Source of the DNA: Proteobacteria bacterium UBA4457
GTDB taxonomy: Bacteria; Pseudomonadota; Gammaproteobacteria; Ga0077536
DNA length: 40,394 nucleotides
Direction of reading: 5' to 3'
NCBI GenBank assembly: GCA_002390205.1
Contig: DGOV01000020.1
Location: 3,653-44,046 of the forward strand
Shown here: in pieces, positions 17,772 through 27,275 of the stretch
How positions within the stretch are numbered: position 1 is the first letter of the stretch
Layout: every line of letters begins with the position of its first letter
Made by a program: the position numbers and the translations under genes
Notes under the pieces: generated by a model
Database searches by the model: none
What the model was told of the DNA's origin: nothing
The model's input: the letters and a program-made list of their open reading frames with translations, nothing else

Positions 17772-18947
17772 CTAACTAGAACTTTGACCAACTCTCAATA
17801 TTGCCGCAGCGGCTCCAACACCGCATCCCAATTCTATGTCAACCCCAGAGTCACAAAGTGCCATCTCCGTCCCAGCTAATGCGCTTAATATCATAAGTTC
17901 ATTGAGATCACCAAGATGTCCAATACGGAAAACTTTGCCGGCAACCTCGGTCAAACCTCCACCTAACGACAAGTTATAATTTTGATAAGCATTTTTAACT
18001 ATCTGACCACTATCAATAGCGGAAGGGACACAAATGGCAGATACAGTGTCCGAATACGTACTAGGATCTTTGGCGCACAGATCTAGTTTCCATGCTTGAG
18101 CGGCAGCTCTTACCGCACCGGCATATCTTGCGTGCCTAGCGTAAACCTGGGGCATCCCTTCCTCTAAAAGCATGTTAACAGACTCTCGCAAGCCTCTTAG
18201 TAATGTCATTGCTGGGGTATAAGGGAACCAACCATCACTATTAGCAGAATCTTGTAACGTGAAATCAAAATAGTATCTATGACACTTTGCAGACACCCCT
18301 AGAGCCAATGCTTTTTGGCTTGCACAAACGAGGCTCAAGCCTGTTGGCAACATCATCCCTTTTTGAGAGCCGCTAACAGCCAAATCAATCCCCCACTCAT
18401 CCATCAAAAATTCGATACTACCTATCGAGCTGATGCCATCAACCGCAAGCAAGGCCGGGTGAGAAATACTATCCAGCATTTGTCTGATGCCATGCAAATC
18501 ACTAGTCACTCCTGTAGCAGTTTCATTGTGTGTGACTAAGACCATCTTAATTTCATGATTAGAATCATTTTCGAGAATCTCACGATATATGTCTATTGGT
18601 GTTGCTTCTCCCCAAGGAACTTGAACTAACTGGACGTCCATACCTAAGCGCGTGCAAGACTCAGCCCAAAGATGTGAAAACTGACCAAACCGTGCTTGCA
18701 AAACCCTATCTCCAGGAGAAAGAGTATTCGTGATTGCCGCTTCCCATCCTCCGGTTCCTGACGAAGGGAAAACAAAAACCTGGCCATTTTTAGTTTGAAA
18801 AATCTGTTTCAAGTCCTCAAAAAGAGGTTTTGCAAAGCTGGGGAAATCTCCGGCTCGATGGTCCTCTAAAGGGATATCCATCGCTCGCCTGACGCGATCG
18901 GGAATGTTGGTAGGCCCAGGGACGAATAAAAAGTTTTTTCCAGACAC
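17772..18947 (-). CDS. sgaA: Serine--glyoxylate aminotransferase
   Basis: PLP-dependent class V aminotransferase that moves the amino group of serine to glyoxylate, giving hydroxypyruvate and glycine. 391 aa. Seen: FVPGPTNIPDRVRRAM (8-23), PSSGTGGWEAA (61-71), LLAVDGISSIGS (167-177), and the PLP lysine Lys196 in SGSQKGMMLPTGL. The start is GTG 18947 with GGAG 8 bases upstream. The family includes alanine-glyoxylate aminotransferases, but the wording of the SGSQKGMM and RYYFDF blocks fits the serine-glyoxylate branch. With fhs it suggests serine-cycle-like or photorespiration-like carbon flow; other serine-cycle genes are not in this window. Confidence 0.92.
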   Translation of the reverse strand: MSGKNFLFVPGPTNIPDRVRRAMDIPLEDHRAGDFPSFAKPLFEDLKQIFQTKNGQVFVFPSSGTGGWEAAITNTLSPGDRVLQARFGQFSHLWAESCTRLGMDVQLVQVPWGEATPIDIYREILENDSNHEIKMVLVTHNETATGVTSDLHGIRQMLDSISHPALLAVDGISSIGSIEFLMDEWGIDLAVSGSQKGMMLPTGLSLVCASQKALALGVSAKCHRYYFDFTLQDSANSDGWFPYTPAMTLLRGLRESVNMLLEEGMPQVYARHARYAGAVRAAAQAWKLDLCAKDPSTYSDTVSAICVPSAIDSGQIVKNAYQNYNLSLGGGLTEVAGKVFRIGHLGDLNELMILSALAGTEMALCDSGVDIELGCGVGAAAAILRVGQSSS

Positions 18948-18985
18948 AAGAAAATCTCCAATAAAATAATAAAAATAATCAGTGG

Positions 18986-19014
18986 TCTAATAGTGCTCTT
19001 AAATCACTAATAGA
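18986..19014. repeat. Inverted repeat upstream of serine-glyoxylate aminotransferase gene
   Basis: TCTAATAGTG (18986-18995) and CACTAATAGA (19005-19014) form 10-base arms with one mismatch and a 9-base spacer. It lies about 40 bases upstream of the sgaA GTG in the spacer after metZ. It could be an operator or a weak terminator for metZ; no long U run follows it directly. Confidence 0.4.
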
Positions 19015-19122
19015 CGTTCACATAAATTAATCTAGCTCAGATAAGTAGACACCACTTCTGTGATAGCACCCTACGTGGGAAAACTGTGACAGACAAACTA
19101 GAAGAGTAAATACACCATACGA

Positions 19123-20307
19123 CTAGACATTCTGAAAAGCCATATCTAAATCTCTTATCAAATCATTAGAGTCCTCTAGCCCCAAAGAGAGTCTCAACAT
19201 TCCCTCAGAAACACCCATGGCTTTCCTTTTTTCAGGAGATATTCTCCCGTGTGTAGTGGTAGCTGGATGTGTAATTATGCTTTTCGAGTCACCCAAGTTA
19301 GCCGTGATTGAAAAAAGATTAAGACTATCGACTACATGCCAAGCTTCTTGTCTACCCTCTAGTTCAAAGCTAACAATTCCTCCAGAAGCACTTTGTTGAC
19401 TTAGACATAAGTTTCTCTGCGGGTGAGTTTCTAACCCAGGGTAGTATGTCTTTTTGACCAGTGGATTTTTGTGTAACCATTTAGCGACAATGGTAGCATT
19501 AGCGCTATGTTTTTCCATCCTAATGTGAAGAGTTTCCAGCCCTTTTAAAAAAATCCATGCATTAAAAGGACTCAAACATGTCCCGGCACTTCTGAGAAAT
19601 GGCGTGATTTTCTCTTCCAAGAGAACCTTAGGACCAACAATTGCCCCACCAACGCATCTTCCTTGTCCATCAAGAAATTTGGTAGCAGAATGAATTACGA
19701 TATCTGCGCCATGTTTGATAGGTCGCTGCAACGCTGGAGTACAAAAACAATTATCCACTACAAGTAAGGCATTATGGTCGGCTGCGATAGTTTTTAGTGC
19801 CGCGATATCAGCAATTTCGGTAAGGGGATTAGACGGAGTCTCCACAAAAAGCATTTTTGTATTCGGACTCATTGCCCGAATCCAACCAGCCAAATCAGTC
19901 ATATCAACGAAGACAGTTTCGATTCCAAATCGCGGGAATACTTTCTCAAACAAATTCACTGACGTCCCGAATATACTTCTAGACGCGACTATCTTATCTC
20001 CGTGGGAGAGGGTTGACATCACCAGACTCAAAATCGCGCTCATCCCAGATGAGGTGGCGACACAGCTCTCTCCAGCTTCCAGTGCTGCCAACCGTTCCTC
20101 AAAACACTTAACAGTCGGATTAGTAAAGCGGCTATAGACATTGCCTTGTTCTTCTCCCGAGAACCTTTTCGCTGCTTGTTCGGCCGAGTCAAAACAGAAA
20201 CTGGATGTCATAAATAGAGGTTCACAATGCTCTTGTTCTAGCGTACGAGCGTGCCCAGTACGTAAAGCCAAGGTTTCGAAACTAAATTTTTCGTCATTTT
20301 CTGTCAT
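19123..20307 (-). CDS. metZ: O-succinylhomoserine sulfhydrylase
   Basis: PLP enzyme making homocysteine directly from O-succinylhomoserine and sulfide, so methionine synthesis can skip cystathionine. 394 aa from ATG 20307. Motifs: VYSRFTNPTVKCFEERLAAL (from about residue 57), ATSSGMSA, and the PLP lysine in SATKFLDGQGR (Lys210). The family also holds MetB and MetY; the position next to purF is the conserved MetZ locus of pseudomonad-like gammaproteobacteria, which decides the call. An in-frame GTG at 20322 would add five residues; the ATG with GGAA upstream is preferred. Confidence 0.94.
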   Translation of the reverse strand: MTENDEKFSFETLALRTGHARTLEQEHCEPLFMTSSFCFDSAEQAAKRFSGEEQGNVYSRFTNPTVKCFEERLAALEAGESCVATSSGMSAILSLVMSTLSHGDKIVASRSIFGTSVNLFEKVFPRFGIETVFVDMTDLAGWIRAMSPNTKMLFVETPSNPLTEIADIAALKTIAADHNALLVVDNCFCTPALQRPIKHGADIVIHSATKFLDGQGRCVGGAIVGPKVLLEEKITPFLRSAGTCLSPFNAWIFLKGLETLHIRMEKHSANATIVAKWLHKNPLVKKTYYPGLETHPQRNLCLSQQSASGGIVSFELEGRQEAWHVVDSLNLFSITANLGDSKSIITHPATTTHGRISPEKRKAMGVSEGMLRLSLGLEDSNDLIRDLDMAFQNV

Positions 20308-20429
20308 AAAATTTCCATTCACTTACTCTTGGGTGTAAGTCACTTGACCCTATAATCGATTTATTTGAAAGCATTGTCATCGATATAAAGGAACACATCT
20401 CGGCTCATCTCGCGCACTTTCGTATTACT

Positions 20430-21923
20430 CTAGAAATTATCGCCTCTCGCTTCACGCGTTGATTTCGCCTCATCTGATCTTAAAACACTCACGCTACTCA
20501 GATACTCTTCACTGACATCTCCAGTGACATAGTCGCCAGTAAAACAAGATTGCTCAAACGTCGTTGGTGCCTTCTTATGATGCCCAACAGCATCTACTAA
20601 ATCACCAATGTCTTGATAAATAAGATCATCTGCTCCGATCAACGTGCCAATCTCGTCAACATCTCGCCCATGAGCAATAAGTTCAGCACTAGTAGGCATA
20701 TCTATTCCATAGACATTTGGATATCTGACTGGAGGAGCAGCCGATGCAAAGTAAACTTTCTTCGCTCCGGCATCTCGTGCCATTTGAATTATCTGTCCCG
20801 AGGTAGTCCCACGTACAATTGAATCATCAACTATCAGTACATTCCTACCTTTAAACTCTAGCTCTATAGCATTTAATTTTTGTTTAACTGATTTTTTTCG
20901 TAAGGCTTGACCCGGCATCAGAAAAGTTCTGGGAATATAGCGATTTTTTATAAATCCTTCTCGATACTTGACGTTTAACCCATTCGCAATCTCCATTGCT
21001 GCCGTTCGAGCCGTGTCTGGAACAGGGATCACAACATCAATATCGCGTCCAACCCATTCTTTAGCAATCTTTTTTACAATTGCTTCTCCCATCCTCATTC
21101 TTGCTTTGTGGACCGATATCCCATCTATAATGGAGTCAGGTCTAGCAAAATAAACGTATTCAAAAATACATGGCGTATAGCGTTTAGCTTTAACACATTG
21201 TTGAAACTCAATGACTCCGTTCTGACTTATGAAGACAGCCTCACCAGGGGCGATATCTCGAACAAATTCAAACCCTGACGTGTCTATAGCTACACTTTCC
21301 GAGGCTACCATAAATTCAGGGCCATTTTTTGCCTGTCTCGTTCCGTAACATATCGGCCGAATCCCATGAGGATCACGAAATGCTACAAGCCCAACATTCG
21401 CTATCATCGCAATAACACCATACGCTCCCGAGCATCTTTCATGGACACACTTAATTGCTTCGAAAATATCGCTCGCATCGACTGAAAGCTTACCTAGCCT
21501 CTGGAGTTCATGAGCGAAAACATTCAATATCACCTCGGAATCTGAACCAGTATTTATATGCCGCAGATCATCTTCGAACAATTCCTGTTTGATACTATCT
21601 GCATTGGTCAGATTTCCGTTATGCGCAAGTGTTATCCCATAGGGAGAGTTGACATAAAAGGGTTGCGCTTCAGCATTCGACTCGGCTCCAGCAGTAGGGT
21701 ACCGAACGTGACCAACACCCATCATGCCAGGCAAATTAATCATATGATGAGTCTGAAAAACGTCTCTAACCAGTCCATTCGACTTGCGCAGAAAAATACG
21801 ACCGCCATCATAAGTAGCGATTCCTGCTGCGTCTTGCCCTCGGTGTTGCAACATGGTCAATCCGTCATAGATCAACTGATTGGCTGGTATCCCTGCCGTT
21901 ACGACGCCTATAATTCCACACAC
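20430..21923 (-). CDS. purF: Amidophosphoribosyltransferase
   Basis: First committed step of purine synthesis: PRPP plus glutamine to phosphoribosylamine. 497 aa. The N-terminal nucleophile glutaminase domain begins MCGIIGV, so Cys2 becomes the catalytic N-terminus after Met removal. RGQDAAGIAT, GHVRYPTAG and HNGNLTN follow. The C-terminal phosphoribosyltransferase domain has the PRPP loop VLIVDDSIVRGTT. The start is a GTG with GAGGAA 8 bases upstream. It follows cvpA by 15 bases, the classical cvpA-purF pair. Confidence 0.97.
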   Translation of the reverse strand: MCGIIGVVTAGIPANQLIYDGLTMLQHRGQDAAGIATYDGGRIFLRKSNGLVRDVFQTHHMINLPGMMGVGHVRYPTAGAESNAEAQPFYVNSPYGITLAHNGNLTNADSIKQELFEDDLRHINTGSDSEVILNVFAHELQRLGKLSVDASDIFEAIKCVHERCSGAYGVIAMIANVGLVAFRDPHGIRPICYGTRQAKNGPEFMVASESVAIDTSGFEFVRDIAPGEAVFISQNGVIEFQQCVKAKRYTPCIFEYVYFARPDSIIDGISVHKARMRMGEAIVKKIAKEWVGRDIDVVIPVPDTARTAAMEIANGLNVKYREGFIKNRYIPRTFLMPGQALRKKSVKQKLNAIELEFKGRNVLIVDDSIVRGTTSGQIIQMARDAGAKKVYFASAAPPVRYPNVYGIDMPTSAELIAHGRDVDEIGTLIGADDLIYQDIGDLVDAVGHHKKAPTTFEQSCFTGDYVTGDVSEEYLSSVSVLRSDEAKSTREARGDNF

Positions 21924-21938
21924 AGCAATTCCTCAGAA

Positions 21939-22430
21939 TTAGAAGTTATAATTTGTCTCAAATTTCGAAGGAGACCAATCTAGAGCGCGCTTAACCATCA
22001 GCACAGAAGTATTAGAAAATCTAGCAGCTGCCCAATCATCGCTATTCAGGAACTGAGTAGTAGATCCCACCAAAAAAACCGCAAGCCCGATCACGGCTAG
22101 TCCCCGTCCAAAACCAAATAACAAACCAAAAACACGATTGAGCCCACTAAGACCATTTTTGTCAATAAGGCTAGTCATTAACTTACTGAAAATTGAGGAG
22201 CAAATGAAGGTCATTATAAAAATGACCAGGAAGCAAATAATAATGCGCACCGAGTCGATTGTCACGAACAGGTTGGACAAATTGCTGAGCACAGACGCGT
22301 ACTTCAAGCTCAAGACTAAAGCCAGTACCCAGGTTGCGAGTGACAAAGCTTCTTTAAAAAATCCCCTTAGCAAGCCAATTCCCATAGAAAGGATAATGAC
22401 AGAGATTATAAGATAGTCTACCCAGTTCAT
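21939..22430 (-). CDS. cvpA: CvpA family inner-membrane protein
   Basis: 163 aa, about four hydrophobic segments (near 5-25, 29-47, 62-85 and 104-126). The start MNWVDYLIISVIILS and the GLLRGFFKEALSLATWV stretch (19-35) are the CvpA hallmark. CvpA is linked to colicin V production in E. coli and to envelope and bile-stress tolerance; its exact activity is unknown. It is cotranscribed with purF and follows dedD by 44 bases. Confidence 0.94.
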   Translation of the reverse strand: MNWVDYLIISVIILSMGIGLLRGFFKEALSLATWVLALVLSLKYASVLSNLSNLFVTIDSVRIIICFLVIFIMTFICSSIFSKLMTSLIDKNGLSGLNRVFGLLFGFGRGLAVIGLAVFLVGSTTQFLNSDDWAAARFSNTSVLMVKRALDWSPSKFETNYNF

Positions 22431-22474
22431 TACGGATCCGGCCTGCTAATAAGCCATTATTGTAACAGAGACTG

Positions 22475-22951
22475 CTATGGATAATCACCTGCTTTAGGAT
22501 CATAGGCGACGACTAATGAACGATAATTTAAACTAGAACGTAATTTTAATCGAACTTTTTCGACGTGGGCTATTCCCGTCTGAGGACCTACCAGCACCTT
22601 CCTAATATTCTCTTCTAGTCTGATGAATGCGGGGAATCCAGATTTTTTTAATAGCGCGACCTGCTTTTCAGCATTTGCCTCCTCATCATAGCTTCCAATC
22701 TGGAGCGCGAACAATTCTAATTTAGGTACGGAGAGCACATCAGTAGAAACATTTCCCTGCAGTTCGGCAGTAGACAGAGTTGAGGTCGGAACCTTGTATT
22801 CTCTGACCATAGGAGCATCGTGCATACCAGAAAGTTCAGGGTTAACTGGTATCACATCATTAGCGGGGCTCAAAATCAATGGCACAAAGATCACTCCTAA
22901 TGCAGATAATACCAGGGAGCCTACCAACCTATTCTGCCATTTTGTGCCCAT
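22475..22951 (-). CDS. dedD: SPOR-domain cell-division protein, DedD-like
   Basis: 158 aa: a short cytoplasmic start, one membrane segment (10-27), a short linker, and a C-terminal SPOR domain (about 78-150) starting FALQIGSYDEEANAEK. SPOR domains bind denuded septal peptidoglycan and bring the protein to the division site. The folC-dedD-cvpA-purF order is the classical one. The start overlaps the folC end by 23 bases. The linker is shorter than in E. coli DedD (220 aa). Confidence 0.93.
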   Translation of the reverse strand: MGTKWQNRLVGSLVLSALGVIFVPLILSPANDVIPVNPELSGMHDAPMVREYKVPTSTLSTAELQGNVSTDVLSVPKLELFALQIGSYDEEANAEKQVALLKKSGFPAFIRLEENIRKVLVGPQTGIAHVEKVRLKLRSSLNYRSLVVAYDPKAGDYP

Positions 22952-24239
22952 AAAGAAGTCTCTTTTGTAGGAATGCAGTGGCTTCGGCCACAGTTATAAA
23001 GGAGCCTGTCACAATTATTCTATCACCAATCCCCATGTTCAAGACAATAGAATCGAAGGCATGCCCGAAACTATCGAAGCAATCTGATCTAGCTTTTTTA
23101 GAAATCTTTTTTAGCGCATTCTGCAATAGTATCGGGTCGCTAGCTTTCGTTGAAGGAAGTGAAATAAAAGACCAATCGTCAGCAACTGGTAATAGTGGCC
23201 GAAAAAAATCAATGGCACTCTTTGTCTTCAGCATACCAACAATCATATGGGTTTCCCCTACTTCGGCAGCCGAATGTAGGTTGCTTGCAAGAGCATAGGC
23301 TCCATCGACATTGTGCGCGACATCTAAAAAGAGATTGAGATTGCTATTTGGTTTCTCAAAACGACCTTTTAAAGGACTAACTTTTAATCCTTGTCGAATA
23401 TTCTCTTCTGTTATAGAGTGCGTTTCTGATAAGAGATCTACTACCTTCAGAACACCTGCTGCATTTCTAAGCTGGTGACTCCCGGCTAGCATAGGTTCTG
23501 GTAGCTCTTCTAATAAGCGGTTATCTGTCCACCAAACCCAACTACTATCTCCATGCTCATAATAATAATCGACTCCCAGCATAAACAACGGAGAAGACAG
23601 CTCATGAGCACGGTCGTAGATACTTTCAGTGACCATCTTATCTGAGCAAACTACTGGTTTCCCACGTCTCATGATGCCCGCTTTCTCAAACCCTATTAGC
23701 TCTCGGGTATCTCCTAACCATTCCGTATGGTCGATTCCTATCATTGTAATTAAGGCTATGTCAGGAGGAATAATATTAACCGCATCTAATCTGCCACCAA
23801 GGCCCACTTCCAGTATCACAAAATCAATGTCTACACTCGTGAAAATTACCAGCGCGGCAAGAGTTATAAATTCGAAGTAAGTCAATTGCTCGGCACCTTC
23901 CACTAGAGATACTCTCAAAAAAGCATCACAAAGCCGATGATCATCAATATTCATACCGCTCAATTGAATACGTTCATTAAAGCAAGAAATATGTGGAGAG
24001 CTATAGGTACCGGTCCGATAGCCGGCCTCTAATAAGATCGCCTCCAGCAACGAAATGCTCGACCCTTTACCATTAGTCCCCGCCACAGTAATCACTGTCG
24101 GCTCAAGCTTAGTAAGATTAAGGTTAAGGGCAACTTGTTCACATCTCTCAAGGCCTAATTCAATGTCATCAGCCCGATTGCGTCCCAACCAGGTTAACCA
24201 AGCATCCAAACTTCCGCCGACACCTGGCTTTAGATGCAT
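22929..24239 (-). CDS. folC: Folylpolyglutamate synthase / dihydrofolate synthase
   Basis: Adds glutamate to dihydropteroate and then polyglutamate to folates. 436 aa from ATG 24239. A Mur-ligase-like P-loop TVAGTNGKGSS (about 51-61) comes first, then YSSPHISCFNERIQ, LEVGLGGRLDAVN, IGIDHTEWLG and FLDVAHNVDGA. An in-frame GTG at 24275 would add 12 residues; neither start has a strong ribosome site, so the N-terminus is uncertain. It lies 59 bases after accD; accD-folC-dedD is conserved. Confidence 0.95.
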   Translation of the reverse strand: MHLKPGVGGSLDAWLTWLGRNRADDIELGLERCEQVALNLNLTKLEPTVITVAGTNGKGSSISLLEAILLEAGYRTGTYSSPHISCFNERIQLSGMNIDDHRLCDAFLRVSLVEGAEQLTYFEFITLAALVIFTSVDIDFVILEVGLGGRLDAVNIIPPDIALITMIGIDHTEWLGDTRELIGFEKAGIMRRGKPVVCSDKMVTESIYDRAHELSSPLFMLGVDYYYEHGDSSWVWWTDNRLLEELPEPMLAGSHQLRNAAGVLKVVDLLSETHSITEENIRQGLKVSPLKGRFEKPNSNLNLFLDVAHNVDGAYALASNLHSAAEVGETHMIVGMLKTKSAIDFFRPLLPVADDWSFISLPSTKASDPILLQNALKKISKKARSDCFDSFGHAFDSIVLNMGIGDRIIVTGSFITVAEATAFLQKRLLYGHKMAE

Positions 24240-24298
24240 CTCATCGGTAGGGCGATTTGTACATAAAAAAGTCACTTATCCATATGGGGCGAATAAAA

Positions 24299-25168
24299 TC
24301 AGGACCTTCCGATGTAGGAATGGTTGGTTAGAATAGAAAGGATAGAAGAGATCTCGTCCTTCAATATACGTCGGTCTAAAACCATATCTATAGCACCATG
24401 CTCTAGAAGAAATTCGCTTCTTTGAAAGCCTTCAGGTAAGACTTGACCCACTGTTTGCTCGATCACACGGGGACCTGCGAAACCTATTAATGCATTGGGT
24501 TCAGCGATTATTATGTCACCCAACATGGCCAAACTTGCAGACACTCCACCAGTCGTCGGGTCAGTTAAAACTGTAACATAAGGTAGACCAACTTCTCTCA
24601 TCTCTGCTATCGCAGCGCTCGTTTTAGCCATTTGCATTAAGGACACCAGAGCTTCTTGCATACGTGCGCCACCACTGGCGCAAAAGCAAACAAAAGGGCG
24701 TTTCTCCAACATGCATTTCCGAACCGCTCGGGCAAAACGTTCACCAACAACCGACCCCATAGATCCTCCCATAAAAGAGAAGTCAAAAGCCGCGACGATC
24801 ACAGGCAATTGATTGATGGTGCCTTCCATAACAACTAACGCATCAGTTTCACCAGTTTTTTTCTGTGCAGCAACAATACGGTCTCGATAACGTTTGCTGT
24901 CTTTGAACTTTAAAAAATCCTCAGGTTCGATCTTGGCACCTATTTCACGGCCGCTATACTCATCCAAGAAAGAAGTGATCCGAAGTCGTCCACCTAAACG
25001 CATATGCGCACTGCACTTAATACAAACATTCAAGTTACGTTCTAACTCAGCACGATACAGTACCGCCTTACATTCAGTGCAGCTAGTCCACAAACCTTCA
25101 GGCACTGAACCACGACCATTGCCTTCTGTCCGCATGATTTTAGGCAACAAGTTTTTCAACCAACTCAA
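24299..25168 (-). CDS. accD: Acetyl-CoA carboxylase carboxyltransferase subunit beta
   Basis: Beta half of the carboxyltransferase that makes malonyl-CoA for fatty acid synthesis. 289 aa. The N-terminal zinc ribbon is complete (Cys30, Cys33, Cys49, Cys52), followed by the crotonase-fold domain with FDFSFMGGSMGSVVGERF, SGGARMQEA and TDPTTGGVSAS. The start is TTG: MSWLKNLLPKI matches the family N-terminus and GAGG sits 8 bases upstream. It follows trpA by 21 bases. Confidence 0.97.
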   Translation of the reverse strand: MSWLKNLLPKIMRTEGNGRGSVPEGLWTSCTECKAVLYRAELERNLNVCIKCSAHMRLGGRLRITSFLDEYSGREIGAKIEPEDFLKFKDSKRYRDRIVAAQKKTGETDALVVMEGTINQLPVIVAAFDFSFMGGSMGSVVGERFARAVRKCMLEKRPFVCFCASGGARMQEALVSLMQMAKTSAAIAEMREVGLPYVTVLTDPTTGGVSASLAMLGDIIIAEPNALIGFAGPRVIEQTVGQVLPEGFQRSEFLLEHGAIDMVLDRRILKDEISSILSILTNHSYIGRS

Positions 25169-25189
25169 TTTTTTATCCTCATGGCAAAC

Positions 25190-26005
25190 TTACACCGTAT
25201 GGTCACAATCATCAATCGCCTCTCGTATAGAGCCTACGAAAACTTCAAGATTTTGGGCTACCGTCGTGACATCCCCTCCTTGTTCTATCAGCTCAACAAT
25301 AGCACTCCCAATGACAACCCCATCAGAAATATTTGCCGCCGCTGCAGCGGCCTCACTTGATTTGATGCCGAAGCCTAACCCTACAGGCAAGCCGGAAATT
25401 TCTTTCGTTCTAGCTATAGACGCGCTGATTTCTTGGGCATCAAAAGATTTCCCACCCGTGACTCCTTTAACAGAAACAAAATAGATAAACCCTGATGCAA
25501 GCTGACAGACTTTACGGACACGTGATTCGGGAGAGTTAGGCGCAACCAAAAATATCTGGTCAACATTCACCTTTACCAACTCTGAATTAAGACGTTCTGC
25601 CTCATCAGGAGGCAAGTCAACCACAAGAATTCCGTCTACCCCTGCCTCTAAACATTTGGCAGCAAGAGACTCATGAGACATATTCTGGAACGGATTGTAA
25701 TACCCCATTAGAACTACCGGCGTAGTTAGGTTATCACGCCTAAATAATCTAACAATACCGATTACGTCATCTAAACTCGTACCGTTAGCTAAAGACCGCT
25801 CGCTAGCCCGCTGAATCACCTCTCCATCGGCCATGGGATCTGAAAATGGCACGCCCAACTCAAGGATATCAGCACCTCCGTCTACTAAAGCATGCATCAA
25901 TGGGACAGTGTCTTTAACAAACGGATCTCCAGCAGTTATGAATGTAATGAGCGCCTTTTTATGATTCCGTTGTAGATTAGAAAAACAATCTTTTATAAGA
26001 CTCAT
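25190..26005 (-). CDS. trpA: Tryptophan synthase alpha chain
   Basis: Cleaves indole-3-glycerol phosphate and passes indole to TrpB. 271 aa TIM barrel. Catalytic Glu49 (LELGVPFSDPMADG) and Asp60 are both present, as are FITAGDP (22-28) and GFGIKSSE. GAGGAGA lies upstream of ATG 26005. It follows trpB by 31 bases. Confidence 0.97.
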   Translation of the reverse strand: MSLIKDCFSNLQRNHKKALITFITAGDPFVKDTVPLMHALVDGGADILELGVPFSDPMADGEVIQRASERSLANGTSLDDVIGIVRLFRRDNLTTPVVLMGYYNPFQNMSHESLAAKCLEAGVDGILVVDLPPDEAERLNSELVKVNVDQIFLVAPNSPESRVRKVCQLASGFIYFVSVKGVTGGKSFDAQEISASIARTKEISGLPVGLGFGIKSSEAAAAAANISDGVVIGSAIVELIEQGGDVTTVAQNLEVFVGSIREAIDDCDHTV

Positions 26006-26036
26006 TTAGTTATAAAATCTCCTCATGAAAAACACA

Positions 26037-27275
26037 TTAAAGCGTTATGGAATTGATCGTAGCGATAGTCTGTATATCCTTGTCGCCACGACCAGACAAG
26101 TTAACTACGATTATTTTATCATTATGCATGCTATCCGCTAGCTTTTCAGCATAGGCGAGAGCATGGCTTGTCTCTAAAGCAGGGATAATCCCTTCCAGCT
26201 TTGTAAGACGGTCAAAAGCAACCAATGCCTCTTGATCGCTTATGGCTTCATAAGTTGCTCTTCCAGTATCTTTCAACCAAGAGTGTTCTGGCCCAACTCC
26301 TGGGTAGTCAAGTCCAGCAGATATGGAATGGGTCGCTTCGATCTGCCCACACTCATCTTGCATTAGATAGGTACGGTTTCCATGCAATATACCTGGCCGC
26401 CCTGCATTAAGCGGTGCGGAGTGCTTGCCACTTGCAACGCCTTCACCTCCGGCTTCAACTCCAAACATTTGAACCTCAGAGTCATTGATAAAAGGATAAA
26501 AAAGACCAATAGCATTTGAGCCACCGCCAACACACGCAACCAAAGCATCCGGCAGTCTTCCAAGGCCTTCAAGGCACTGAGCGCGTGCTTCTCGCCCAAT
26601 GACTGACTGGAAGTCTCTCACTATTTGAGGGTAAGGGTGAGGTCCAGCGACAGTGCCTATGATATAGAAAGTGTTATCGACATTACTAACCCAGTCTCTT
26701 AAAGCTTCATTCAAAGCATCTTTTAGCGTGCAAGACCCTGACGTTACAGGTATAACCTCTGCACCAAGCAATTTCATACGAAAAACGTTCGTAGACTGTC
26801 TTTTTATGTCTTCTGATCCCATGTAGACTCGGCACTCTAACCCCAGTCGAGCAGCAATCGTTGCGGTGGCGACGCCATGTTGGCCCGCTCCAGTCTCGGC
26901 GATCACCCTTGGCTTACCCATTCGCTTTGCTAACAGTGCCTGTCCAACAGTATTATTTACTTTATGTGCGCCAGTATGATTTAAATCCTCTCTTTTCAGA
27001 TATATCTGGGCCCCTCCTATTTCTTCAGACCATCGTTTAGCGTGATACAAAGGACTCGGCCTACCAACATAATTTTTCAGGTCAGCATCTAGCTCAGATA
27101 AAAAATCTGGGTCGCCCATATACTTTGCGTAAGCCGATTCCAAATCCAGCAACGGCTGCATCAGGGTCTCTGCAACGAAGCGCCCCCCATACTCACCATA
27201 ATATCCTTTCTCGTTTGGGAACTTAGTCTCAGACCCGACTCTACGAGAGTCATTTAAATTTACTTTAGATATCAA
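26037..27275 (-). CDS. trpB: Tryptophan synthase beta chain
   Basis: PLP enzyme that joins indole and serine to tryptophan. 412 aa. Lys105 in HTGAHKVNN binds PLP. GYYGEYGGRFVAETLMQPL (24-42), ETGAGQHGVATA and GGGSNAIG are typical of TrpB1. No ATG lies near the conserved N-terminus, so I take TTG 27275, which has GAGGT 8 bases upstream and overlaps the end of trpF by 11 bases. Confidence 0.97.
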   Translation of the reverse strand: MISKVNLNDSRRVGSETKFPNEKGYYGEYGGRFVAETLMQPLLDLESAYAKYMGDPDFLSELDADLKNYVGRPSPLYHAKRWSEEIGGAQIYLKREDLNHTGAHKVNNTVGQALLAKRMGKPRVIAETGAGQHGVATATIAARLGLECRVYMGSEDIKRQSTNVFRMKLLGAEVIPVTSGSCTLKDALNEALRDWVSNVDNTFYIIGTVAGPHPYPQIVRDFQSVIGREARAQCLEGLGRLPDALVACVGGGSNAIGLFYPFINDSEVQMFGVEAGGEGVASGKHSAPLNAGRPGILHGNRTYLMQDECGQIEATHSISAGLDYPGVGPEHSWLKDTGRATYEAISDQEALVAFDRLTKLEGIIPALETSHALAYAEKLADSMHNDKIIVVNLSGRGDKDIQTIATINSITL

